Positions 1 through 5,283 of a stretch of DNA of 8,332 bases are shown here, in pieces. Position 1 is the first letter of the stretch. Each line of letters opens with the position of its first letter. The stretch spans positions 1 to 8,332 of the forward strand of contig DAOVHJ010000095.1 of NCBI GenBank assembly GCA_030671945.1. Reading direction: 5' to 3'. The notes under the pieces were generated by a model. That model was not told where the DNA came from and did not search any database. It saw only the letters and a program-made list of their open reading frames with translations. The stretch comes from Candidatus Heimdallarchaeota archaeon. Lineage in GTDB: Archaea; Asgardarchaeota; Heimdallarchaeia; JABLTI01. The translations under genes and the position numbers were made by a program.

Positions 1-243
1 CCTTAGTTTTTTTGAGTGGTTTTTGTCTTTCAGTGTTCATTTTTATTTCTTTCGACTAAAAACACTTACTATGTAGGTAATTACATGGGAAGATTGATTA
101 TATAATTCTAATCTTTGCTTATTTTATCTCTGAGACAATAATGAATACATGCTCAGGTTTCCGTTTGATTTTTCCCATTTGGAATGATTTTTAATGTTAT
201 TCACCCGAATTGATTATTATCTTATTGTGAACTTATATAATAT
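1..243. other. Non-coding leader region at the left edge
   Basis: I see no convincing coding frame, tRNA or long repeat here. The first 30 bases are T-rich, with runs of seven and five T, which could be the U-tract terminator of a gene ending just left of the window. An AT-rich stretch near 97-107 resembles a second TATA element, readable on either strand, but nothing ties it to a gene. The only element I can link to a gene is the TATA box at 233-242. Confidence 0.5.
233..242 (+). promoter_or_regulatory. TATA box of the longin/winged-helix gene pair
   Basis: The sequence TTATATAATA is a good archaeal TATA box. A start site about 25 bases downstream would fall near 260-264, giving a very short leader that ends in the SD at 262-266 and the TTG start at 274. 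This geometry argues against translation starting at the in-frame TTG at 244, which would lie upstream of the transcript start. Confidence 0.55.
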
Positions 244-261
244 TTGAGGATATTCTATCTC

Positions 262-266
262 GGAGG
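262..266 (+). promoter_or_regulatory. Ribosome binding site that fixes the TTG start at 274
   Basis: GGAGG is a strong match to the archaeal anti-SD and sits 7 bases before TTG 274. The first residues from that start (MIQAIWIITDTG) match the first strand expected of a longin-like domain. The ten extra residues obtained from 244 would be encoded by the SD itself. Confidence 0.8.
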
Positions 267-273
267 AATTGAA

Positions 274-1221
274 TTGATCCAAGCTATATGGATTATTACT
301 GATACTGGTCAATGTATTTTCAGCCATAAATATATTGAACTTGAAATTGATGATCAACTTATTTCTGGGCTTCTTATTGCTTTTGATGCTTTTTCATCTG
401 AAAGCGGTATAGGTGGCGTTCAACAAATAGGAGGTAAAGATAATCAATTTGTTTATGGCCCTTCTAAAAAGCTCTTAGTAGCTGCCCTTGCAGATAAAAG
501 AGATAATGCTGCTTTAGTAGAAAAATTAATGGTAAAAATTGCGGATTTATTCCAAGAAAAATATGCTTCGTATTTGCATGATGTTTCTTTTGTTGATTTG
601 AATGTTTTCAAGGGATTTGAGGATGAAATTGATCAAATCCTAAAACGAAAAGTCTACAATAGAGGTGTTGGATCAACAATTTTCGCCACAATTGTATCGT
701 TAGCAATAACAGCTGGTGTGTTTCTGCTTTTATTCAATATTCTTGATGAAGCTGTATTTTTAGTGTTCTTAGCGTTTATCCCTGGATTATTCCTTGGAGC
801 ACTCATTGCTGGCAAAAACACTTATGGTTTTATTTCTTCGATTATTACTGTTTCACCGATTATAGTTTACTACTCCTACTCATTAATCAATGCATATTGG
901 GGAACTGATGCGATACTAAATGTTGTTTTTGACATATTCCTAATGGCTGTTACATACTTAACTATTGCAATGCTTTGTGGAATTGGTGGAGGAAGCATTA
1001 TTGATAATCGCAGATTATTCCCACTCACTGATGAATTAACCCAAACTGCAATAATCCCTTCTGATATTACAGTACCCCAACCTGATTTGGAGACTCAATT
1101 GGTTCAACAACAAGAGACATATCAACAAGAAACCTATCCACAAGAACAAGTTCAGACAGACGAACAATATTATGAGAATTCTTCTATTGTTGAAGAGAAA
1201 AAGGATGAATGGGATAGCTAA
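274..1221 (+). CDS. Longin-like domain protein with four membrane segments
   Basis: The predicted protein has 315 residues. Residues 1-125 look like a longin-like domain: an opening strand (IQAIWIITDTG), a second strand (QCIFSHKY), a helix (ISGLLIAFDAFSSE), a GG-containing turn, further strands and a long helix with LVEKLMVKIADLFQEKY. Four hydrophobic segments follow at about 134-157, 159-180, 184-205 and 213-243. The tail (250-315) is polar and rich in Gln and Glu, with two QQETY copies. Longin folds in eukaryotes occur in SNAREs, adaptor subunits and Rab/Rag regulators, and Asgard genomes encode many. The soluble domain probably faces the cytosol and binds a small GTPase or partner at the membrane; this is inference. 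There is no signal peptide. The start is TTG with a strong SD. The stop lies 34 bases before the next gene, suggesting one transcript. The fold call rests on pattern only. Confidence 0.7.
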   Translation: MIQAIWIITDTGQCIFSHKYIELEIDDQLISGLLIAFDAFSSESGIGGVQQIGGKDNQFVYGPSKKLLVAALADKRDNAALVEKLMVKIADLFQEKYASYLHDVSFVDLNVFKGFEDEIDQILKRKVYNRGVGSTIFATIVSLAITAGVFLLLFNILDEAVFLVFLAFIPGLFLGALIAGKNTYGFISSIITVSPIIVYYSYSLINAYWGTDAILNVVFDIFLMAVTYLTIAMLCGIGGGSIIDNRRLFPLTDELTQTAIIPSDITVPQPDLETQLVQQQETYQQETYPQEQVQTDEQYYENSSIVEEKKDEWDS

Positions 1222-1255
1222 ATCCCATTACAGTTTTTTATAGCTGGTATGACGA

Positions 1256-2173
1256 ATGACTGGTAAAGGAAAATCTTCTACAGTTTCAGCTCCTGAAGTC
1301 TATGATGAATCATTAGATTCAATCGACGAAGAAGTCGTTTACGCAGCCCTTAGCAGTCAGATTCGAAGAGATATTATTAGTTTCATACAAGCTAATGAAA
1401 AAGTTGGTTTTTTGGATTTAAATAAGAAATTTGATGTAAAGGTTGGTTCCCTTTATCACCAATTAAATTCTATGAAGGAATTATGGGATCAAGATGAGAA
1501 TAAAAAATACTTCTTGACTGATTTAGGAAAAGTTGCGTATAATTTATTAATCTTAAATAGAGATTTCATTGCTTCCTCCGACGTCAAGCTTGTTTTAGAA
1601 AGTGAAGAAGTGGATTCCTCCTTTTTCAAGAAAATCCTCAGTGGAATTATTTCCTTGTTTCTTCCGAGAAGAATCTTTCGATATTTGGCTTCTGAAACTA
1701 CGAGAACATTATTTGAAGGATTAATTATTATTGGAGCGATGCTTTACTTCTCTATCGATAGCCAAACTGTCTTAGTGGGATTTTATCCTTTGGAAGTGAC
1801 GGATTGGTATTATTCATTAATTGGAGTTTTTGGTTTGTGGATTTTTCTATCATTAATTACCATGGGTTTCAAAGCAATACTCTACAAGCGAAAATTCAAT
1901 CCATTGAAACTTTTCTCTGTTATTCCTTTTGTTTTAATTCCTAGTTTACTCGTATTATTCTTTATTTGGTTGCAGTCAAAAGTAACAGCTATTTTTCTTT
2001 TCTTTGATGGACAAATAATTAGTATTCTGAGCCAAGTTTGGATCTTACCATTAATGACTACTGCAGTTAGTCAAACCGAAGAATTAACAATGAATAGATC
2101 AAGTTTAATCGTCTTATTCACATTCTACTTTACTTATGTTATTGCTTTTGTTCTTTATGGAATTACTGGATAA
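1256..2173 (+). CDS. Membrane-anchored winged-helix (ArsR-like) protein
   Basis: The predicted protein has 305 residues. Residues 25-100 resemble an archaeal ArsR-type winged helix: VYAALSSQIRRDIISFIQ as the first helix, a short helix with FLDLNKKF, the recognition-helix candidate VGSLYHQLNSM, and a wing ending in KKYFLTDLGKVAYNLL. A linker follows, then hydrophobic segments at about 152-168, 184-206, 216-241, 245-272 and 282-303. The protein ends inside or just after the last segment. Such winged-helix plus membrane proteins are common in archaea and are usually annotated as transcriptional regulators, but the ligand and DNA site are unknown here. It sits 34 bases after the longin membrane gene on the same strand, so the two may be made together and work at the same membrane. 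The SD before the ATG is weak, consistent with translation in an operon. It converges with the next gene, with only 11 bases between the stops. Confidence 0.7.
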   Translation: MTGKGKSSTVSAPEVYDESLDSIDEEVVYAALSSQIRRDIISFIQANEKVGFLDLNKKFDVKVGSLYHQLNSMKELWDQDENKKYFLTDLGKVAYNLLILNRDFIASSDVKLVLESEEVDSSFFKKILSGIISLFLPRRIFRYLASETTRTLFEGLIIIGAMLYFSIDSQTVLVGFYPLEVTDWYYSLIGVFGLWIFLSLITMGFKAILYKRKFNPLKLFSVIPFVLIPSLLVLFFIWLQSKVTAIFLFFDGQIISILSQVWILPLMTTAVSQTEELTMNRSSLIVLFTFYFTYVIAFVLYGITG

Positions 2174-2184
2174 GAAAAATAACT

Positions 2185-2913
2185 CTATTTTTTAGTGGTA
2201 GTTTTCTTTGTGGTTGATTTCTTAGTAGTGGTAGTTTTTTTCTTGGGTGTCGCTTTGGTTTTCGACGCGGCTGGGGTTGATTTCTTCTTTGTTGCTTTGG
2301 TTTTCTTTGGTGTCAGTTTACTTAATGGTTGATCTGTAATTACTTGATAGTACCATTGACCGTCATCATAACCCACCCATCGTCCCGGTAGGGTTCCTAT
2401 ATAGATTAAATCTTGAGTTAGATAGTAAGATTCGCCTTCGGTCAAACCAATTACTTCTTGAATCTCTACCAATGATGCATGTGGTTTTCCATCTAAGAAA
2501 TTTACTACTCTTTTTACTGCTTCTGGATCCCAGCGTTCCATAATCGAAGTTTCGACCTCTACAACTTCTTCCGCACCCTTCTTCTTACGCCTTTTTTTCT
2601 TCTTTTTCACTGGCTCTGGTTCAGGTTCTTTGCCTTCTCCTTTCTTAATTTCATCTAAGAAATTATTTACAATCTCAGGATTTTCCAAATGTGATACTAA
2701 GTATGTTCCGGCATATTCTTTCATATTGAAATCAGCTGTAGACTCCATGAGCGTTTCTCGTTGCTTTTTTCTTGCTACGGGAGTTATGACCAAGCGAATC
2801 ATTTCTTCCTTTTCATCTACGATCATTCCAACAGGTTTATCCTTCAATTCATCTGGTTCGCATTCTACGAGTTTTCTGCCGACTAAGGAATAGACTTTCA
2901 AACCTTTTTCCAT
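2185..2913 (-). CDS. Winged-helix-like protein with histone-H1-like basic tail
   Basis: The predicted protein has 242 residues and a mosaic composition. Residues 1-90 form a compact alpha/beta region (KVYSLVGRKLVE, GMIVDEKEEMIRLVI, a basic helix, then YLVSHLEN and NNFLDEI) whose strand order resembles a divergent gelsolin-like domain; this is weak inference. Residues 94-113 are a charged linker with alternating Glu-Pro and a Lys/Arg block. Residues 125-192 look like a small winged helix (AVKRVVNFLDG, LVEIQEVIGLTEGESYYLTQDLIYIG, and a Trp/Tyr-rich strand pair). Residues 200-242 are almost only Lys, Thr, Ser, Ala and Pro, like the C-terminal tail of linker histone H1 or basic tails of bacterial nucleoid proteins. 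I infer nucleic-acid binding, with the tail neutralising phosphate charge. No SD precedes the ATG; a TATA-like stretch lies close upstream, so the mRNA may be leaderless. I do not recognise a named family. Confidence 0.65.
   Translation of the reverse strand: MEKGLKVYSLVGRKLVECEPDELKDKPVGMIVDEKEEMIRLVITPVARKKQRETLMESTADFNMKEYAGTYLVSHLENPEIVNNFLDEIKKGEGKEPEPEPVKKKKKRRKKKGAEEVVEVETSIMERWDPEAVKRVVNFLDGKPHASLVEIQEVIGLTEGESYYLTQDLIYIGTLPGRWVGYDDGQWYYQVITDQPLSKLTPKKTKATKKKSTPAASKTKATPKKKTTTTKKSTTKKTTTKK
2188..2316 (-). repeat. Low-complexity Lys/Thr-coding tail
   Basis: This is the part of the preceding gene that codes for residues 200-242. On the + strand it appears as repeated blocks such as ttctt, ttggtt and gtagt, with imperfect Lys-Lys-Thr-Thr and Lys-Ala-Thr units. 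It is in frame and coding. Such tracts change length easily by slippage, so the tail length may vary between relatives. Confidence 0.6.
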
Positions 2914-2920
2914 CCAAGTT

Positions 2921-2940
2921 TTTATTATAAAATAAATCGG
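2921..2940 (-). promoter_or_regulatory. Possible TATA element for the winged-helix/basic-tail gene
   Basis: Read on the - strand, an AT-only run with TTTATTTTATAATAAA lies 10-25 bases before the ATG at 2913, and no SD is present. A TATA box here would put the transcript start at or near the ATG, giving a leaderless mRNA. The spacing is slightly shorter than ideal, so a promoter further up, near 2981-2990, is an alternative. Confidence 0.35.
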
Positions 2941-3003
2941 TATGAAGAAATATTAGTGTTATTAATAGTACATATGAAGCACTTTTAATACTTTTATGGA
3001 TAA

Positions 3004-3013
3004 GGTATAATAG
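3004..3013 (+). promoter_or_regulatory. Possible TATA box of the glycyl-radical domain gene
   Basis: GGTATAATAG is centred about 25 bases before the ATG at 3033. That is the distance expected between a TATA box and the transcript start, so this mRNA may also be leaderless, consistent with the lack of any SD. A second candidate, CTTTTAATA at 2982-2990, would give a leader of roughly 20 bases. Confidence 0.4.
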
Positions 3014-3032
3014 GAAATGCTGTGAAATACTT

Positions 3033-3260
3033 ATGACTCCAGAATCAGCCAAAAAAGTAAAAATACCTCAATTCGATGAGGAAGTTACACTTAAGGATCT
3101 AGGAATAGAGCCTAATTGTCCACATTGTGGTAGTGACTATGTTTTTGGTATGAGTCGAATTGTGGGATACTTTTCTGTTATTGAAAGCTGGAACAAATCA
3201 AAACAATCTGAGTTGAAGCAAAGACAGAAAGGAAATTATTGGTCCGAAGAAGAAATCTAA
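3033..3260 (+). CDS. Stand-alone glycyl-radical domain of class III ribonucleotide reductase (NrdD C-terminus-like)
   Basis: The predicted protein has 75 residues. Residues 28-68 match the last part of anaerobic ribonucleoside-triphosphate reductase: a CPHCGS zinc-knuckle half (C29, C32), then SRIVGYFS with Gly45 at the place of the radical glycine, then WNKSKQSELKQRQKGNY, the usual NrdD ending. In a full enzyme of 600-700 residues this loop holds the glycyl radical next to the active site, and activation needs NrdG. Here the catalytic barrel and the ATP cone are absent, and the upstream DNA belongs to an intact gene on the other strand, so this is not the tail of a local frameshifted nrdD. 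Only one CxxC is present, so the zinc site may be incomplete. It may act as a spare radical part, as GrcA/YfiD does for pyruvate formate-lyase, or be a retired domain with another role. Family resemblance is strong; function is inferred. Confidence 0.75.
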   Translation: MTPESAKKVKIPQFDEEVTLKDLGIEPNCPHCGSDYVFGMSRIVGYFSVIESWNKSKQSELKQRQKGNYWSEEEI

Positions 3261-3265
3261 ATGAC

Positions 3266-3293
3266 TTTTTTTGCGTAAAAATAGCTTTTTTTT
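3266..3293 (+). terminator. Double U-tract terminator after the NrdD-tail gene
   Basis: Two T-runs of seven (3266-3272) and eight (3286-3293) bases follow the stop codon within 35 bases. Archaeal RNA polymerase terminates mainly at such U-tracts without needing a hairpin, and I see no strong stem here. Confidence 0.5.
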
Positions 3294-3304
3294 GTCAAAA
3301 TGAA

Positions 3305-3318
3305 AAGTCTTAAAGGTA
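3305..3318 (+). promoter_or_regulatory. Possible BRE/TATA element of the first Roadblock gene
   Basis: An A-rich BRE-like stretch followed by TCTTAAAGG lies about 45 bases before the ATG. It would give a leader of about 20 bases containing the SD. An alternative TATA-like run, CTTATTTTA, lies nearer the gene at about 3328-3336 but leaves little room for a leader. Confidence 0.3.
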
Positions 3319-3345
3319 AATTGTCACTTATTTTACTTAATTATT

Positions 3346-3350
3346 AGGAG
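3346..3350 (+). promoter_or_regulatory. Ribosome binding site of the first Roadblock gene
   Basis: AGGAG lies 8 bases before the ATG at 3359 and supports that start. Confidence 0.75.
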
Positions 3351-3358
3351 ATTATCAA

Positions 3359-3655
3359 ATGATTTCGCAAAAGCAATTTCAATCTACACTTAAGAAACTC
3401 GCTGGATTTGAAGGCGTTAGAGGAGTAATTATAACCACAAAAGAAGGTTTACCAATATCCAGTGATATTGAAACAGATAAAACCGAATCTGTTGCCGCAC
3501 TTGTTTCTTCATTAGTAGGAAAAGCAACTCAAGCTGTAGAGCAGTTGAAAGAAGGCGATTTGAATTTCTTCACTATCGATACAACAAAAGGCGAAATCTT
3601 GGTTGCTCCTGAAAATGAATATATTCTTATTGTCTTAAAAGATAAAAAAAAATAG
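3359..3655 (+). CDS. Roadblock/LC7 domain protein, single-domain
   Basis: The predicted protein has 98 residues, the usual size for one Roadblock/LC7 domain. The order is typical: N-terminal helix (KQFQSTLKKLAGF), strand (GVRGVIITTKEGLPISSDI), central long helix (ESVAALVSSLVGKATQAVEQL), then strands (LNFFTIDTTKGEILVAPENEYILIVL) and a Lys-rich end. In bacteria this family (MglB) acts on the GTPase MglA. In eukaryotes related proteins form dynein light chains and the Ragulator scaffold for Rag GTPases, and Asgard archaea carry many copies. The likely role is as a homo- or heterodimeric GTPase regulator or scaffold in the cytosol. It lies between U-tracts and its own hairpins, so it appears to be a single-gene transcript. 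The second Roadblock gene, just downstream and convergent, is a plausible partner but is clearly different in sequence, so this is not a recent duplication. Confidence 0.9.
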   Translation: MISQKQFQSTLKKLAGFEGVRGVIITTKEGLPISSDIETDKTESVAALVSSLVGKATQAVEQLKEGDLNFFTIDTTKGEILVAPENEYILIVLKDKKK

Positions 3656-3662
3656 AATAATT

Positions 3663-3688
3663 TGAAGCTTGAATTTTCAGAAGCTTCA
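3663..3688. terminator. Hairpin 1 between convergent Roadblock genes
   Basis: TGAAGCTT at 3663-3670 pairs exactly with AAGCTTCA at 3681-3688, an 8-base stem with a 10-base loop, just after the stop of the first Roadblock gene. It could end or stabilise the 3' end of either convergent transcript. Confidence 0.5.
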
Positions 3689-3693
3689 CAATC

Positions 3694-3717
3694 TTCTTCT
3701 TTTATAAAAAAGAAGAA
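3694..3717. terminator. Hairpin 2 between convergent Roadblock genes, probably bidirectional
   Basis: TTCTTCTTTT at 3694-3703 pairs perfectly with AAAAGAAGAA at 3708-3717, a 10-base stem with a 4-base loop. Because one arm is pyrimidine-only, the transcript from either side contains a U-rich arm. It sits midway between the two convergent stops and probably limits read-through both ways. Confidence 0.55.
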
Positions 3718-3734
3718 AATATTTCTTATACGTT

Positions 3735-4223
3735 TTAGAATTTCTCTAGTTCTTTAAGGGCTTCTTCTAAATTGTCTTCCATTGATTCATCAGCACTTGC
3801 GGCTTCTTCGGCAGCTGATGTTGGGAATTGTATTTTCTCGGATAAGAATTCATTTAGAAGTTTTTCTATCTCAGAAGCCTCTCGCTTTAAGACAAGTCGA
3901 ACTAACCCGATATTTACATCATTATCAGTTATAACACAGAGGATCCCTTTACCACAACTCGCAGCGAAAATTTTGCCTTTACCAAATTCAGATGAGACAA
4001 TATCTAGATCTCCAAGATCCAGGTTAACTCCTTGTTCTTCACTTGCAACGAAAACTGCACTGGCAATAGCTCCTACTCCATCTACGTCTATTGGAAAGTA
4101 CGAGAATTTTGAGACATGAGCAATTGTTAATCCTGTCCTATCGACTAGAATTACTTTCCTGATGCCAGCTTCTGCTTTTATTATTTTACTTAAGACATTG
4201 TCAAAGGCTTTTACGTTTATCAA
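3735..4223 (-). CDS. Roadblock/LC7 domain protein with acidic C-terminal extension
   Basis: The predicted protein has 162 residues. Residues 5-113 form a Roadblock/LC7 domain: first helix (FDNVLSKIIKAEAG), strand (IRKVILVDRTGLTIAHV), central helix (GVGAIASAVFVASEEQGVNL), and strands with LDIVSSEFGKGKIFAAS and GILCVITDNDVNIGLVRLVL. The variable loop after the second strand is longer than in the neighbouring single-domain copy. Residues 114-130 continue as an amphipathic helix, and 135-162 form an Ala/Glu-rich acidic tail ending in a predicted helix (NLEEALKELEKF). The tail may bind a partner. The start is TTG, supported by GAGGT 7 bases upstream. The likely role is a GTPase regulator or scaffold subunit, possibly pairing with the other Roadblock protein or with the DENN-like protein encoded divergently upstream; pairing is inference. 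Confidence 0.88.
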   Translation of the reverse strand: MINVKAFDNVLSKIIKAEAGIRKVILVDRTGLTIAHVSKFSYFPIDVDGVGAIASAVFVASEEQGVNLDLGDLDIVSSEFGKGKIFAASCGKGILCVITDNDVNIGLVRLVLKREASEIEKLLNEFLSEKIQFPTSAAEEAASADESMEDNLEEALKELEKF

Positions 4224-4230
4224 TTTCCTG

Positions 4231-4235
4231 ACCTC
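4231..4235 (-). promoter_or_regulatory. Ribosome binding site of the second Roadblock gene
   Basis: Read on the - strand, GAGGT lies 7 bases before the TTG at 4223. It decides for this TTG, since no ATG or GTG sits nearby in frame and the protein begins correctly for the fold. Confidence 0.75.
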
Positions 4236-4302
4236 GTAATCAGTTCTCTGAATTTAATTATAGACTATAGATTCTTTCCTTACTAATATTTTTGCAATCG
4301 AG

Positions 4303-4310
4303 TTTAAAAA
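4303..4310. promoter_or_regulatory. TATA-like element in the divergent Roadblock/DENN-like promoter region
   Basis: The 220-base space 4224-4443 lies between two genes read away from each other, so both promoters must be here. TTTAAAAA at 4303-4310, preceded by a CGAG stretch, is the best + strand candidate, though it would give a leader of about 110 bases. A later T/A run at 4371-4380 would give a shorter one. For the - strand gene, AT-rich DNA at 4251-4264 or the reverse of 4303-4310 could serve. I see no coding frame or clear operator in this gap. Confidence 0.3.
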
Positions 4311-4428
4311 GATTCATGTTTCTGTAATTTCTGTACAAAACATTCTTGCTGTTTTTCCACATTGGGTAGTTTTTTATTAAGCTATGAAAATAGTTATCGT
4401 GTGATACCATAAAACTAAGATTTCGTTT

Positions 4429-4432
4429 GGAG
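4429..4432 (+). promoter_or_regulatory. Ribosome binding site of the zinc/DENN-like gene
   Basis: GGAG lies 11 bases before the TTG at 4444, a slightly long spacing. The only in-frame ATG upstream, at 4384, runs into a stop codon after six codons, which leaves TTG 4444 as the best start. Confidence 0.55.
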
Positions 4433-4443
4433 TTGCCAAAATT

Positions 4444-5268
4444 TTGAGTAAAAGTAAGAAAGAGAAAGATGCTTCTTCAATTGTTGATGTTAGAACCATC
4501 TGTAATATCTGTAAAAAAGTAGATGTCTTTCAAATTCCAACCAAAGAAATGCTCCCCCACATTGGAGGTTTGTACCAAGTGTCTACAATTCATCATTGTA
4601 AAGCAGATAAAGAAATGGTGATGACTATTGTTCTTGACCGTAATCTTGCTGTTAGGCAAACTACTGTTTCACCTTTTGTCGCAGAAAGAGAAGTGGAAAG
4701 ATGGTCCCCTGAAAAAGTTGCTGATATCAAATTTCTCGTTAAACAAATTCGAGATGCTGACAGGATTATTCATGCAGTTCTCGCAGGTAGGGTTGTTGTT
4801 ATTGTTAGCTCAAATATGACTTTCGTTAAACGTATTATTCAAACTTTAGAATTATTCTCACCAACAAAGTATCCACAATCTGTTGAGTGGGCTACAAAAG
4901 TAGTTACTGATATGAAAATTATTGGTACCACACCAAAGCTAGCCGAGGAGTATAAAGGCGCCGTTGTTGCTAATTTAGATACGAATAAGATTTTGAATAG
5001 TAAGCCTTCTAATTATGGTCGGGAATTCTTAGACGATCTTATAACACTTGAACCAAAAGGAATGGCTTATGCTGCAAGATTAAAAATTGCTATGTTAGTA
5101 GAATTTGCTAAAATGATTATTGAATTGAGTAAGGTTCCTGATATAGGTGCTAAAGCCATTGATTTAGTCAGAATGGATGTTAGTGCAGATGCTTTAGAAC
5201 TAATTCTAGATATAGTCCATGGATTTGATCCTACTACAACGGAGATTCTTAGAGAAACCTGGTTATGA
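4444..5268 (+). CDS. Zinc-binding protein with a cDENN-like domain (candidate GTPase regulator)
   Basis: The predicted protein has 274 residues. After a charged start, C20-x2-C23 and H50/H51-x-C52 suggest a zinc ribbon, followed by strand MVMTIVLDRN. Residues 93-190 follow the order of the central part of eukaryotic DENN domains: helix (IKFLVKQIRDADRII), LAGRVVVIVSSN as the second strand with the typical double Ser, a helix with VKRIIQTLELFSP and an aromatic soon after (KYP), IIGTTPKLAEEY matching the usual strand plus helix, then AVVANLDTN matching the VVxxNLDTN end. The remainder (192-274) is helical, as in dDENN. DENN proteins are Rab GEFs or, as folliculin, act on Rag GTPases together with Roadblock scaffolds. 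A Roadblock gene is divergent next door. The resemblance is by eye from remembered family patterns; a different Rossmann-like fold remains possible. No transmembrane segment is present. Confidence 0.55.
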   Translation: MSKSKKEKDASSIVDVRTICNICKKVDVFQIPTKEMLPHIGGLYQVSTIHHCKADKEMVMTIVLDRNLAVRQTTVSPFVAEREVERWSPEKVADIKFLVKQIRDADRIIHAVLAGRVVVIVSSNMTFVKRIIQTLELFSPTKYPQSVEWATKVVTDMKIIGTTPKLAEEYKGAVVANLDTNKILNSKPSNYGREFLDDLITLEPKGMAYAARLKIAMLVEFAKMIIELSKVPDIGAKAIDLVRMDVSADALELILDIVHGFDPTTTEILRETWL

Positions 5269-5283
5269 GTTATTAAACAATTC

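Noticed and set aside
1105..1160. Tandem repeat in the Q/E-rich tail of the longin protein
   Set aside because: Only two imperfect QQETY copies are present; this is low-complexity coding sequence rather than a separate repeat element.
2630..2893. Open frame of 87 codons on the + strand
   Set aside because: It lies wholly opposite the basic-tail protein gene, has a Ser/Phe-rich composition typical of an antisense reading of a Lys/Glu-rich gene, and lacks an SD.
2914..3032. Remnant of a full nrdD upstream of the NrdD-tail gene
   Set aside because: The 119 bases are AT-rich promoter-like DNA with no NrdD-like peptide, and the DNA beyond is an intact gene on the opposite strand.
2849..3052. Open frame of 67 codons on the - strand across the divergent promoter region
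   Set aside because: It overlaps the starts of two better genes and runs through the TATA elements; no family resemblance.
3772..4119. Open frame of 115 codons on the + strand
   Set aside because: It is the antisense of the second Roadblock gene, whose fold is clear; it is Ser/Thr/Pro-rich with no SD.
4477..4659. Open frame of 60 codons on the - strand
   Set aside because: It is antisense to the zinc-ribbon part of the DENN-like gene and has no SD or recognisable domain.
4628..4819. Open frame of 63 codons on the + strand
   Set aside because: It is an alternative frame inside the DENN-like gene with no SD; its Leu-rich composition is an artefact of the frame.
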